Source: Planctomycetia bacterium
GTDB lineage: Bacteria > Planctomycetota > Planctomycetia > Pirellulales > UBA1268
Assembly: GCA_026401075.1 (NCBI GenBank)
Contig: JAPLNQ010000140.1
Span: forward strand, 1 to 37,735
Length of the DNA: 37,735 bases
Reading direction: 5' to 3'
Made by a program: the position numbers and the translations under genes. Below the pieces are notes generated by a model. It had not been told where the DNA came from. It did not search any database and saw only the letters and a program-made list of their open reading frames with translations. Of the stretch, positions 23,369-30,937 are shown in pieces (position 1 is the stretch's first letter; each line of letters begins with the position of its first letter).

Positions 23369-26300
23369 GGCACGAAGATGAACTCCTTGGTGTTGATCAG
23401 GGCGTGGGCGAAGTCGGCCCACGTGGCCTCGTGCCGCGGCGCGGCGGCGAACGACACGCCATGCTGCGCCGCCTGCGCTGCGAGAAACTCGAACGCGGCC
23501 ACCCGTTCCTCCGCTGTCGGCCCCCGGGCAAACGCCTGCCGGTACATGGTGTCGATACGGGCCTCGGGCGGGAGCGATTCGTCTCGCAGCGTCTTCCGAG
23601 CCCACACGGCGGCCTGCTCCCTCACGAACGGGTCATTCATGAGTGTGAGCGCCTGCGCGGGGACGTTGGTCACGGTCCGCCGGCCCATGGCCTGAAACGG
23701 CACCGGCATGTCGAACGCCAGCAGAAAGCTTGGGAGGAAGTTGCGGCGGATCTTGGTGTAGATGCTGCGACGGCCGGCGCCGTCGAGCGGCCCGCTCTTC
23801 GGTTTGCCACGGCCGTCGTGGAACTCGGTGATGAACACCTCCACGCTCGGGCCACCCACCGTGCGGTCGAGCCGGCCCGACACGGCAAGGATCTTGTCGC
23901 GGACCGCCTCCCCTTCGAGCCGCCGCAGCGGATAGTGGTGGAGCAGCAGGTTGAGCGGATCGAGCTCCACGGCACGGGCATTTCGACCGCTGCCCATTCG
24001 CCACGTGCTGCTGGTCACGATCTCTTTTACCAGCCGCTTGATGCTCCACCCCTCCTCGCGAAACCGCACGGCAAGCGTATCGAGCAGCGCCTGGGCGACC
24101 GGATCGGCGGCCGCTTCGCCGAGCTTCCCGAAATTGTCGGTGGTGGGCACGAGGCCGCGGCCGAAGAGATGGTGCCAGATGCGGTTGACGATCACGCGGG
24201 TGGTAAGCGGGTTGGCGGAATCAAGGACCCGGTCGGCCAGTTCCCTGCGGCCTGACGAATGCTTGGGCCACTCCGGCTGGCTCGGCCCGTCGATCGCTTC
24301 CAGAAAACGCCGTGGCGACAGTTCACCACGGCGGGCCGCCGAGCCCTTCAGGAGCACGTATTGATCGATGCCATTGCCGTCGAGGATCGCCGGCGCCGTG
24401 GCTGATTCGAGCTTCACGGCGGCGAGGATTGCATCCCGCGCCGCGGCGAGCGTGACCGCCTCGTCTACGGCCCGCTTCGCGGCGGGGGCGTTCCAATCGA
24501 AGCCTGGAGCGGCCAAGAGCGTATTGACCGTCGCAGCCAACGGCGGATCGCTCCGCTTCGGCTGGTCGAGCGCGGCCACCGTTTCGGCGACCGATACGGC
24601 CCCCTCGACCGCCGCATATTCCACATGAACGACCCGGCCGCTGTCCCACGTGAGATCCTTCCGCAGATCCTGACGGATCCATTTCCATGCGTTGCCCGTG
24701 TTGGTCTTCGTCAGATGCGACCCGTAGATCGGTCCACCCTGCAGCAGCAGGTGGCCGTCGACCACGACGAAGATCTGCACGTGGCCGCGGACGCGGTGCC
24801 ATATAACCCCATCCTTGATCAGCACCTTGGGCGTTCGCAGCACGCGTCCGGCACGATCGACACTGCCCAGCGGCGGCGTGTCCCGGTCGCCCGTCGATCT
24901 CGTCGCCGACCAGACAGCATCGCTCCGCGCATGGCCAACCGGCTCGACCCGCACCTCGCGTGGCAGCCCCTCCACTTCCGGCAGGAGCACAGATTCCCCC
25001 GCCAACACGGGCGACCGGCCCCAGGCGGCTCCATCGACCATGATGGGCGTGGAGTGTTCCCCGCGGGTGTAGTCGGCGATCACGGTCTCACCGGGCGCCG
25101 GTGGCGTGACGACGGTCTCCAGCGATTTCCTGGTCATGCTGTCACCGTTGGGCCCATGCTCCGGTCCGATAGCGGCCGCGATCAGCTGCTGCAGCCTGCG
25201 GCGGGCCTCCGCGTCGGCGGTATCGAGCCTGCGAGCCACCACCCGGTTTTGCTCGATCGTCTCGAAGGGAACCTGCCGGTAGCTGCTCGACATGAGCATG
25301 CCGGTGAGGGCGTAGTAGTCTTCGTTGGAAATGGCGTCGAACTTGTGGTCGTGGCAGCGGGCACAGCCCATGGCCAGCCCGAGAAACGCCTTGCCGAAGG
25401 TGTCGATGCAGTTGTCCATCCGGTCGGCCTCGTCCTGCGCAATGTCGACCGGCCCATGCAGCGCCTCGCCAAGAAACCAGAATCCCGTGCCGACGACCGA
25501 CTCGTTCGCCCCGGTCTTCGCATCGACCCGTGGCCGTTCGACGAGATCACCGGCAATCTGCTCGCGGACGAACTGGTCGTAGGGCAGGTCTTCGTTGAAC
25601 GCCTTCACGACCCAGTCGCGATACTGCCAGGCATTGGGAATGATGTAATCAAACTCGTGTCCTCGCGCCTCGCCATACCTCGCCACGTCGAGCCAGTGCC
25701 GCGCGAACCGTTCGCCATAGTGGGGTGAGGCGAGGAGCTGGTCGACGTAGCGGTCGAAGGCATGCGGGTCGCGATCAGTGGTCACCCGTGCGACGTCAGC
25801 GGGAAGAGCCGGCAGGCCGGTGAGGATCTCGGCCGCTCGACGCACGAGCGTCTCACGGGAGGCTTCTGCCGTCGGCTCGAGCCCAGCCGACTCGAGCCTC
25901 GCGAGCACGAATCGGTCGATGTCGCTCGTGCACCAGGCGGCGTTTTTGACCGCCGGCGGTGGCGAGATGCGGGGCGGATGCCAGCACCAGTGCTCAGCCT
26001 TTCGCTTCGCGATGTCGAAGGCCTCGACGCCGGTCTTCGCGGTGCCGGCTGGCTTGCCATCATCCGGCCATGGCAGCCCGCGACGGACCCATTCCTCGAT
26101 GGTCTGGATCGCCGCCGCCGGGAGTTTTCCGTCGGGCGGCATCTGGAGATCGCCGTCGTAGCGGACCACCTTCACAAGCAGGCTCTCGTCGGGCTTGCCG
26201 GCGACGGCCACGCCTTCGGCTGAGAGAAACGCGGCACGAGAATCAAACGACAGCCCGCCCTCCGGATCACCCGCCTTTGCCGAATGGCACTCGGCACAGT

Positions 26301-26520
26301 GCTGTACAAGCAGCGGCCGCACCTTCGCCTCGAAGAATTCGAGGTCTTCGGCGCGAGCAGAAGCAGCCTCGGGGCTGCTCGCCACCGCCTCGGCCCGAAC
26401 GTCGTCGGCCGTGGCATACCCGACGACCAGTGCCACCAGAGAGACCGCCGCCAAAGACCGCGCCAGAGACCGTGACTGGAGGGAATGCAAAGGACGACGT
26501 TTGGAAGGGTTTGAGTTCAT
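23365..26520 (-). CDS. Secreted PSCyt1-DUF1549-DUF1553 protein with central insertion (second copy)
   Basis: A 1051-residue exported protein from ATG 26520 (an upstream ATG at 26541 adds seven residues). Signal region SLAAVSLVALVVGYATADD; PSCyt1 haem motif CAECH at 75-79; DUF1549 with WCTSDIDRFVLARLESAGL and EILTGLPALPADV; a second CARCHDHKFDAISNEDYYAL at 386-390; DUF1553 with LADRVLDSANPLTTRVIVNR, FGRGLVPTTDNFGKLG and VPAQALTLMNDPFV. Between the last two lies an insertion of roughly 200 residues (VIADYTRGEHSTPIMVDG, IKDGVIWHRVRGHVQIFVVV), probably a beta-sandwich carbohydrate-binding-like or concanavalin-like module absent from the copy at 10885. Co-translated with DUF1501. Confidence 0.92.
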   Translation of the reverse strand: MNSNPSKRRPLHSLQSRSLARSLAAVSLVALVVGYATADDVRAEAVASSPEAASARAEDLEFFEAKVRPLLVQHCAECHSAKAGDPEGGLSFDSRAAFLSAEGVAVAGKPDESLLVKVVRYDGDLQMPPDGKLPAAAIQTIEEWVRRGLPWPDDGKPAGTAKTGVEAFDIAKRKAEHWCWHPPRISPPPAVKNAAWCTSDIDRFVLARLESAGLEPTAEASRETLVRRAAEILTGLPALPADVARVTTDRDPHAFDRYVDQLLASPHYGERFARHWLDVARYGEARGHEFDYIIPNAWQYRDWVVKAFNEDLPYDQFVREQIAGDLVERPRVDAKTGANESVVGTGFWFLGEALHGPVDIAQDEADRMDNCIDTFGKAFLGLAMGCARCHDHKFDAISNEDYYALTGMLMSSSYRQVPFETIEQNRVVARRLDTADAEARRRLQQLIAAAIGPEHGPNGDSMTRKSLETVVTPPAPGETVIADYTRGEHSTPIMVDGAAWGRSPVLAGESVLLPEVEGLPREVRVEPVGHARSDAVWSATRSTGDRDTPPLGSVDRAGRVLRTPKVLIKDGVIWHRVRGHVQIFVVVDGHLLLQGGPIYGSHLTKTNTGNAWKWIRQDLRKDLTWDSGRVVHVEYAAVEGAVSVAETVAALDQPKRSDPPLAATVNTLLAAPGFDWNAPAAKRAVDEAVTLAAARDAILAAVKLESATAPAILDGNGIDQYVLLKGSAARRGELSPRRFLEAIDGPSQPEWPKHSSGRRELADRVLDSANPLTTRVIVNRIWHHLFGRGLVPTTDNFGKLGEAAADPVAQALLDTLAVRFREEGWSIKRLVKEIVTSSTWRMGSGRNARAVELDPLNLLLHHYPLRRLEGEAVRDKILAVSGRLDRTVGGPSVEVFITEFHDGRGKPKSGPLDGAGRRSIYTKIRRNFLPSFLLAFDMPVPFQAMGRRTVTNVPAQALTLMNDPFVREQAAVWARKTLRDESLPPEARIDTMYRQAFARGPTAEERVAAFEFLAAQAAQHGVSFAAAPRHEATWADFAHALINTKEFIFVP

Positions 26521-26558
26521 CTTGGCCCAACCTCCCACCACACGAACTGGGACACCCT

Positions 26559-26564
26559 ATTGTA
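26559..26564 (-). promoter_or_regulatory. Possible -10 element of the second PSCyt1 operon
   Basis: On the minus strand TACAAT followed by AGGGTG, 38 bases before the start at 26520. It resembles the TAGAAT-AGGTG element before the paralogous gene at 10885. Confidence 0.35.
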
Positions 26565-26619
26565 GCTCGGCATCCACCCGACAGGAGCCACGGACCGCTC
26601 GCTTTTCCAATTCGACAAA

Positions 26620-27612
26620 TCACCGCAGCGGCGGCCAGGGCACGGCGACGCCGTCGACGGCCAGCACCTGGAAATGGTGGACGTTCGGCACATTCGCCTG
26701 CCATTTCCAGACCGCCTTCTTCTCCGGCGACACCTCCACGAGCCGCACTCCGTCTTTGCCGATCCGGTAGCTGGCGATCATCGTGTTGCCGCTGGGCAAC
26801 CGCTGGACGCCGCAGGCATCGTTGATGGCGGCGTCGACATCCGCAGCCGTGACCTCCCACCGCGGCTTTCCATCCGTGCCATACTCGACCACGCGGTTTC
26901 CGTTGGTGAGTCCGGCGAGAATGCCGCCGTCGGCCAGCGCGATGGCCGTGAACGGCCAGCTATTCGCTTTCGGTTCGCCGGCCACGTGCGTGTCGATGCG
27001 GGCGAGTTCCTTGCCTGCGGCGTCGTAGCGGATGATCGCGAAGTCGAGCAGGTGGGGCACGAGATAGGTGCCGTCGGCCTGCTTCCGCGCCATCCGCGAC
27101 TGCATGTGCGCGTTTTGTTTTTGGCAGGCCAGCGGGAATTCGACCTTCACGGAACCGTCCGCGGCGAGCTCCACAAGCCGCGGGTTCGGCCCGGCCTCCG
27201 TCAGCACGTAGGTCCCATCCGGCGTCTTCTGAATGCTGTTCACCTCGTCCTGCGTGCCGTCGTATCGCCAGACGATCTTGTCGGCCACACCGTTCGCGCC
27301 CCGCTTGATCTCGACAGCCGCGCCCTTCGGCGTACTCCCGCCCTTCGACAAGGCCAGGAGCACGTTGCCGTCGGGTAGCACCCAGCCCTCACGGGTGTTG
27401 GCCGGCCACGACCACTCGACCACACCCTCGGGATGGTCGGGCGTGATGTCGACGATGGCGGTCCGGCCTCCACAGATGAGAATCCGCCGCGAGCCGCTCG
27501 TCGCGTCGGCTGCAAGCGTTTCGCCCACGACGCAGGCGGCCGCACCGACCAACAGCATCGACAGGACGAGCGGAAAGAGTCGCGGAAAGAATCCAGCGCG
27601 ATGGCAGTGCAT
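26620..27612 (-). CDS. Secreted beta-propeller protein
   Basis: A 330-residue protein. Start ATG 27612 places the signal peptide LFPLVLSMLLVGAAACVVGE near the N-terminus; the frame is open 42 codons further without likely homology. The mature part has repeated four-strand blades of PQQ/YVTN-like type, each with a D/N-G turn: RILICGGRTAIVDITPDHPE, GWVLPDGNVLLALSKGG, VNSIQKTPDGTYVLTEAG, GTYLVPHLLDFAIIRYDA, FTAIALADGGILAGLTNG, ACGVQRLPSGNTMIASYRIG and KAVWKWQANVPNVHHFQVL. About six or seven blades. Ligand unknown. It lies 100 bases upstream of the PSCyt1-DUF1501 operon, same strand, and divergent from the broken XylR-type gene, so all may belong to one regulated locus. Confidence 0.78.
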   Translation of the reverse strand: MHCHRAGFFPRLFPLVLSMLLVGAAACVVGETLAADATSGSRRILICGGRTAIVDITPDHPEGVVEWSWPANTREGWVLPDGNVLLALSKGGSTPKGAAVEIKRGANGVADKIVWRYDGTQDEVNSIQKTPDGTYVLTEAGPNPRLVELAADGSVKVEFPLACQKQNAHMQSRMARKQADGTYLVPHLLDFAIIRYDAAGKELARIDTHVAGEPKANSWPFTAIALADGGILAGLTNGNRVVEYGTDGKPRWEVTAADVDAAINDACGVQRLPSGNTMIASYRIGKDGVRLVEVSPEKKAVWKWQANVPNVHHFQVLAVDGVAVPWPPLR

Positions 27613-27693
27613 GGGTTGAGTACTCGGGGAAATGGATATCTGTACCCTATCACGACCCGCCCGCCACAGATTACGCGTTGCTGCCGAAAAGGT

Positions 27694-27712
27694 TGCCAAA
27701 AAACCCCTGGCA
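27694..27712. promoter_or_regulatory. Dyad upstream of the XylR-type gene
   Basis: TGCCA-N9-TGGCA, ending 24 bases before the XylR-type ATG in the 124-base divergent region shared with the beta-propeller gene. AraC/XylR and LacI-like regulators often bind such spaced dyads. Confidence 0.45.
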
Positions 27713-27736
27713 GAGGGACGGTAGACTCGTCTCATC

Positions 27737-28878
27737 ATGATCGCTCGTCAGTCAGGCAACCGGGTCGACTCTGCGCCGCCGGCACGCGACGTGCCACGAG
27801 CGGCCGGCCGCCGCGTGGCGTTGCTCGTGGAAACGTCGAAGGCGTTCGGCCGCGGCGTGCTGCGGGGCGTGAGCCGCTGGCTCCGCGAGCACGAGCCGTG
27901 GAGCCTCTACGCCGACGAACGCGGCTTCGAAGAGGGCGTGCCGCCGGGGCTCGAGACCTGGCAGGTCGACGGCGTCATCTCCCGCGTGCCGCAGGACCGC
28001 CTGCCGGCGGCATGGCGGCGGGGCGAGATGCCGCTGGTATCGCTGCGGTGGGAGGAGGGCGGCGGCCCATCGCCCGGCATCCACGCCGACGAAGCTGCCA
28101 TCTCACGGGCTGCCGCCGACCATCTGCTCGACCAGGGATTCACCCAGCTCGGCTTCTGCGGCGTCCGCACCCGCTGGTCAGGGCTCCGCGAGGAGGCCTT
28201 CGCATCGCATGCCGCCGCCTGCGGTGCCACGGTGCATGTCTTCGACTCGCCGCAATCCAGCCAGATGGGCATGCGAGTCGATGCCGTGCCGGCCATCGCC
28301 CGCTGGATCGAATCGCTGCCACGGCCTGTTGGCATCATGGCGGCCTATGACGTGAGGGCACTGGAGGTGCTCGACGCCGTGCGGTCACTCGGGCTCGCAT
28401 GCCCCGACGACGTGGCCGTGATCGGCGTGGATGACGACGAGGTGCTCTGCAATCTGGCGTCGCCGAACCTCACGAGTGTGAACCAGAACCTGGAATGCAT
28501 CGGCTACGAGGCCGCGCGGCTGCTCACCGCCCGGTCGACGATCCCGACGTGCGGTTGGCCCTGAGACTCATCCGGTCGAAGGCCTGCGACGGCCTTACCA
28601 CCGAACAGATCGCCGGGGTCACGAGCCTGTCACGGCGGTCACTCGAGCGGCAGTTCTCGCGGTCGATCGGCCGCTCGCTCCATGACGAAATCATCCGCAC
28701 GAAGCTGCTCACGGCCCGCCGTCTGCTTGCCGACACCGATTTCAAACTGGCGGTGATCGCTGCCCGTTGCGGCTTCGCCCATGCGGCACAGTTGTGCAAC
28801 GTCTTCAAGAAAACCTTTGGCCTCACCCCCACCGACCACCGCCGGCAGTGCCAGCCGTGGACCACACCGATGACGTGA
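27737..28878 (+). pseudogene. XylR-type (LacI sensor plus AraC HTH) regulator, broken by an internal deletion
   Basis: The first frame (27737-28564) encodes the periplasmic-binding-like sensor: RRVALLVETSKAFGRGVLRG, VDGVISRVPQDRL, LDQGFTQLGFCGVRTRWSGL, VAVIGVDDDEVLCNLASPNL and ECIGYEAARLLTA, then runs to a stop in ten codons. The AraC-type DNA-binding part, VDDPDVRLALRLIRSKACDG, SLSRRSLERQFSRSIGRSLH, KLAVIAARCGFAHAAQLC and FKKTFGLTPTDHRRQ, is in the +1 frame to 28878. In intact relatives a linker of roughly 30-40 residues joins these parts; here it is missing and the frame changes at about 28525-28540. So a deletion not divisible by three is likelier than a single-base error. The intact gene would have regulated the adjacent beta-propeller/PSCyt1 locus. 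Confidence 0.85.
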
Positions 28879-28879
28879 A

Positions 28880-29917
28880 ATGACGAGACTTCCCCTGCCG
28901 AACGTACCCCTGACCGACCCCACAGCGATCTACCGCTACCGAGAATCGCTCGCCGCGATCGATGCGCTCACCGCGGCGATCGTCCATCTCGACCTCTTCA
29001 CGGCGCTCGCCGACCACCCGGCTGATCTCCCCTCCATCTGCCGGCAGTTTTCGATTCACCCGCGACCGACCGACACGCTCTGCACGCTCCTGGTCGCCAA
29101 CGGCCTCTTGCGGCGCGTCGACAACGGCAGCGTCCTCCATGTCACCAACACCGCACGGGAATTCCTCGTGTCGGGCGGGCCGTTCGATGCCCGGCCCTAC
29201 TACGCGAGCATCGCCGACAAGCCGGGCGTCGCCGACTTCCTCACGGTGCTGCGGACCGACCGCCCCGCCAACTGGCCGGGCGAGGAGGGCGAGGCCGACT
29301 GGCATGCCGCGATGCGGACCGAGGCGTTCGCGGAGTCGTTTACCGCGGCAATGGACTGTCGCGGCCGCGTGCTCGGATCGGGGCTGGCCGCGGCCTTGAC
29401 GGGCACTGCCCCCAGACGACTGCTCGACGTCGGTGGTGGATCGGGGGCGTATGCGATCGCGGTCGCCCTGGCATTTCCAGAGGCCCGCGCGACGGTCCTC
29501 GAAGCGTCGCCCGTCGATCGGATCGCGCGGCGGACGATCTCTGCCGCGGGGCTCGATGGCCGGATCGATGTCGTGACGGCCGACATGTTCGCCGACCCGT
29601 GGCCAGCCGACCACGACGCGCACCTCTTTTCCAACGTGCTCCACGACTGGAACGAGTCCGACTGCCGGCGGCTGCTGGAAAAGAGTGTCGCGGCACTGCC
29701 ACACGGCGGCCGCCTGCTCATCCATGACATGCTGCTCGACGACGACAAGTCGGGTCCGCTGTGGGCGGCCGAATATTCCGTGCTGCTGACGACGGTGACC
29801 CAAGGACGGCTTTATTCAGCGGCCGAGATCGGCGACTGGCTGGCCAATCTCGGCATGCGAATCGTGGCCCGCGCGCCGACGGCGCTTGGCCGCAGCGTAC
29901 TCACCGGAGAACGGTAG
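28880..29917 (+). CDS. SAM-dependent O-methyltransferase (Methyltransf_2 type)
   Basis: A 345-residue class I methyltransferase of the acetylserotonin/hydroxyneurosporene O-methyltransferase type. The N-terminal winged-helix dimerisation domain (IDALTAAIVHLDLFTALADH, TDTLCTLLVANGLLRRV) precedes the Rossmann domain: DVGGGSGAYAIA (from Asp183), TVLEASPVD, DVVTADMFADPWP and LFSNVLHDWNESDCRRLLEK with the family's catalytic-position His, then GGRLLIHDMLLDDDKSG. The start follows the broken regulator's stop by one base. Substrate unknown; the family methylates small hydroxylated compounds, including in secondary metabolism and carotenoid routes. Confidence 0.87.
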   Translation: MTRLPLPNVPLTDPTAIYRYRESLAAIDALTAAIVHLDLFTALADHPADLPSICRQFSIHPRPTDTLCTLLVANGLLRRVDNGSVLHVTNTAREFLVSGGPFDARPYYASIADKPGVADFLTVLRTDRPANWPGEEGEADWHAAMRTEAFAESFTAAMDCRGRVLGSGLAAALTGTAPRRLLDVGGGSGAYAIAVALAFPEARATVLEASPVDRIARRTISAAGLDGRIDVVTADMFADPWPADHDAHLFSNVLHDWNESDCRRLLEKSVAALPHGGRLLIHDMLLDDDKSGPLWAAEYSVLLTTVTQGRLYSAAEIGDWLANLGMRIVARAPTALGRSVLTGER

Positions 29918-29965
29918 TGAAAAAGGTCGCTGTCGCAGTCGTTTTCGACACGGGATGTACTGCAC

Positions 29966-30038
29966 CTCGTGGCGGCAAGTTTTCAACTTGTCCGTGTCCC
30001 AGTGCGTATTCCACAAGTTAAAAACTCGTGGCCACGGG
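29966..30038. repeat. Long inverted repeat between convergent genes
   Basis: The left arm (29966-29991), read on the other strand, is ACAAGTTGAAAACTTGCCG followed by CCACGAG; the right arm (30013-30038) is ACAAGTTAAAAACTCGTGG followed by CCACGGG. The left arm also contains the small palindrome CAAGTT-TTC-AACTTG. It separates the methyltransferase and lptB genes, which point at each other, and probably acts as a bidirectional terminator. Confidence 0.65.
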
Positions 30039-30120
30039 TCGAGCTCCTTCGGTCGCGTCCCCAAAAAGAGCTGCGTCTCCTGTTACACCCGTCCTCTGTT
30101 GTACCTTTGTGTACAGAAGC

Positions 30121-30855
30121 TCACGCCGCTTCCACACCCGGGCTCTCGCCAAAGTAATACTTCTTGGCGTCGGGATTCGTGAGCACCTCCTGCGCCGTGC
30201 CGTGGCAGAGCACCTTGCCGGCGCGAACGACATAGCTGCGGTCGGTGATCGCCAGCGTCTCCCGCTCACGATGGTCGGTGATCAGGATCGAGATGCCGGT
30301 GTCGCGGAGTCCCGTGATCACCTTCTGGATCGAGTGGATCGTGACCGGGTCGATGCCGGTGAACGGCTCGTCGAGCAGGATGATCCGCGGCTCCGTCACC
30401 AGGCAGCGGGCGATCTCGAGCCGCCGCTTCTCGCCGCCCGAGATGTAGTGCGACTTCGACTTGCGGATCCGCGTGATGTCGAATTGCTCTAAAAGCTCCT
30501 CGCAGCGACGGCGGCGCTCCTTGGGAGGCATGCCAATCAGTTCCATGATCGCCAGCAGGTTCTGCTCGACGGTGAGCTTGCGGAACACGCTCTGCTCCTG
30601 CGCGAGGTAGCCCATGCCGCCGTCCCGCGACCGCTTGAACATCGGCCAGTGGGTGATCTCCTCGTCGTCGAGGAGCACGCTGCCGGCGTCGGGCATGACC
30701 AGGCCACAGGTCATGCGGAAGCTGGTCGTCTTGCCGGCGCCGTTGGGGCCCAGCAGGCCCACGATTTCGCCGGCCTCGACGTGGAAATCGACGCCATCCA
30801 CCACCCGGCGGCGGCCGTAGGTCTTCACGAGACCCGTAACGGACAACAGCGGCAT
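30121..30855 (-). CDS. lptB: Lipopolysaccharide export ABC transporter ATPase LptB
   Basis: A 244-residue ABC ATPase that powers lipopolysaccharide extraction with LptFG at the inner membrane. Walker A GPNGAGKT (36-43), Q-loop YLAQEQSVFRKLTV (typical of LptB), signature ISGGEKRRLEIAR (138-150), Walker B IILLDEPFTGIDP (158-170) and switch His195 in ITDH. The C-terminal segment GKVLCHGTAQEVLTNPDAKK with YYFGE is also LptB-like. A perfect AAGGAGGA Shine-Dalgarno (30861-30868) precedes the ATG. A tandem repeat separates it from the upstream signal peptidase gene. LptC, LptA, LptF and LptG are not in the window. Confidence 0.95.
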   Translation of the reverse strand: MPLLSVTGLVKTYGRRRVVDGVDFHVEAGEIVGLLGPNGAGKTTSFRMTCGLVMPDAGSVLLDDEEITHWPMFKRSRDGGMGYLAQEQSVFRKLTVEQNLLAIMELIGMPPKERRRRCEELLEQFDITRIRKSKSHYISGGEKRRLEIARCLVTEPRIILLDEPFTGIDPVTIHSIQKVITGLRDTGISILITDHRERETLAITDRSYVVRAGKVLCHGTAQEVLTNPDAKKYYFGESPGVEAA

Positions 30856-30870
30856 CTGGTTCCTCCTTCA

Positions 30871-30926
30871 ACACGATCCTGGGAACACGATCCTGGGATA
30901 GTGATCCTGGGAACGTGATCCTGGCA
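30871..30926. repeat. Four tandem copies of a 14-bp unit between lepB and lptB
   Basis: Units: ACACGATCCTGGGA (30871-30884), the same again (30885-30898), TAGTGATCCTGGGA (30899-30912) and ACGTGATCCTGGCA (30913-30926). GATCCTGG is invariant. It ends 11 bases before the lepB stop and begins three bases beyond the lptB ribosome binding site, so it fills the whole lepB-lptB spacer. Confidence 0.9.
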
Positions 30927-30937
30927 CATCGCCAGCC

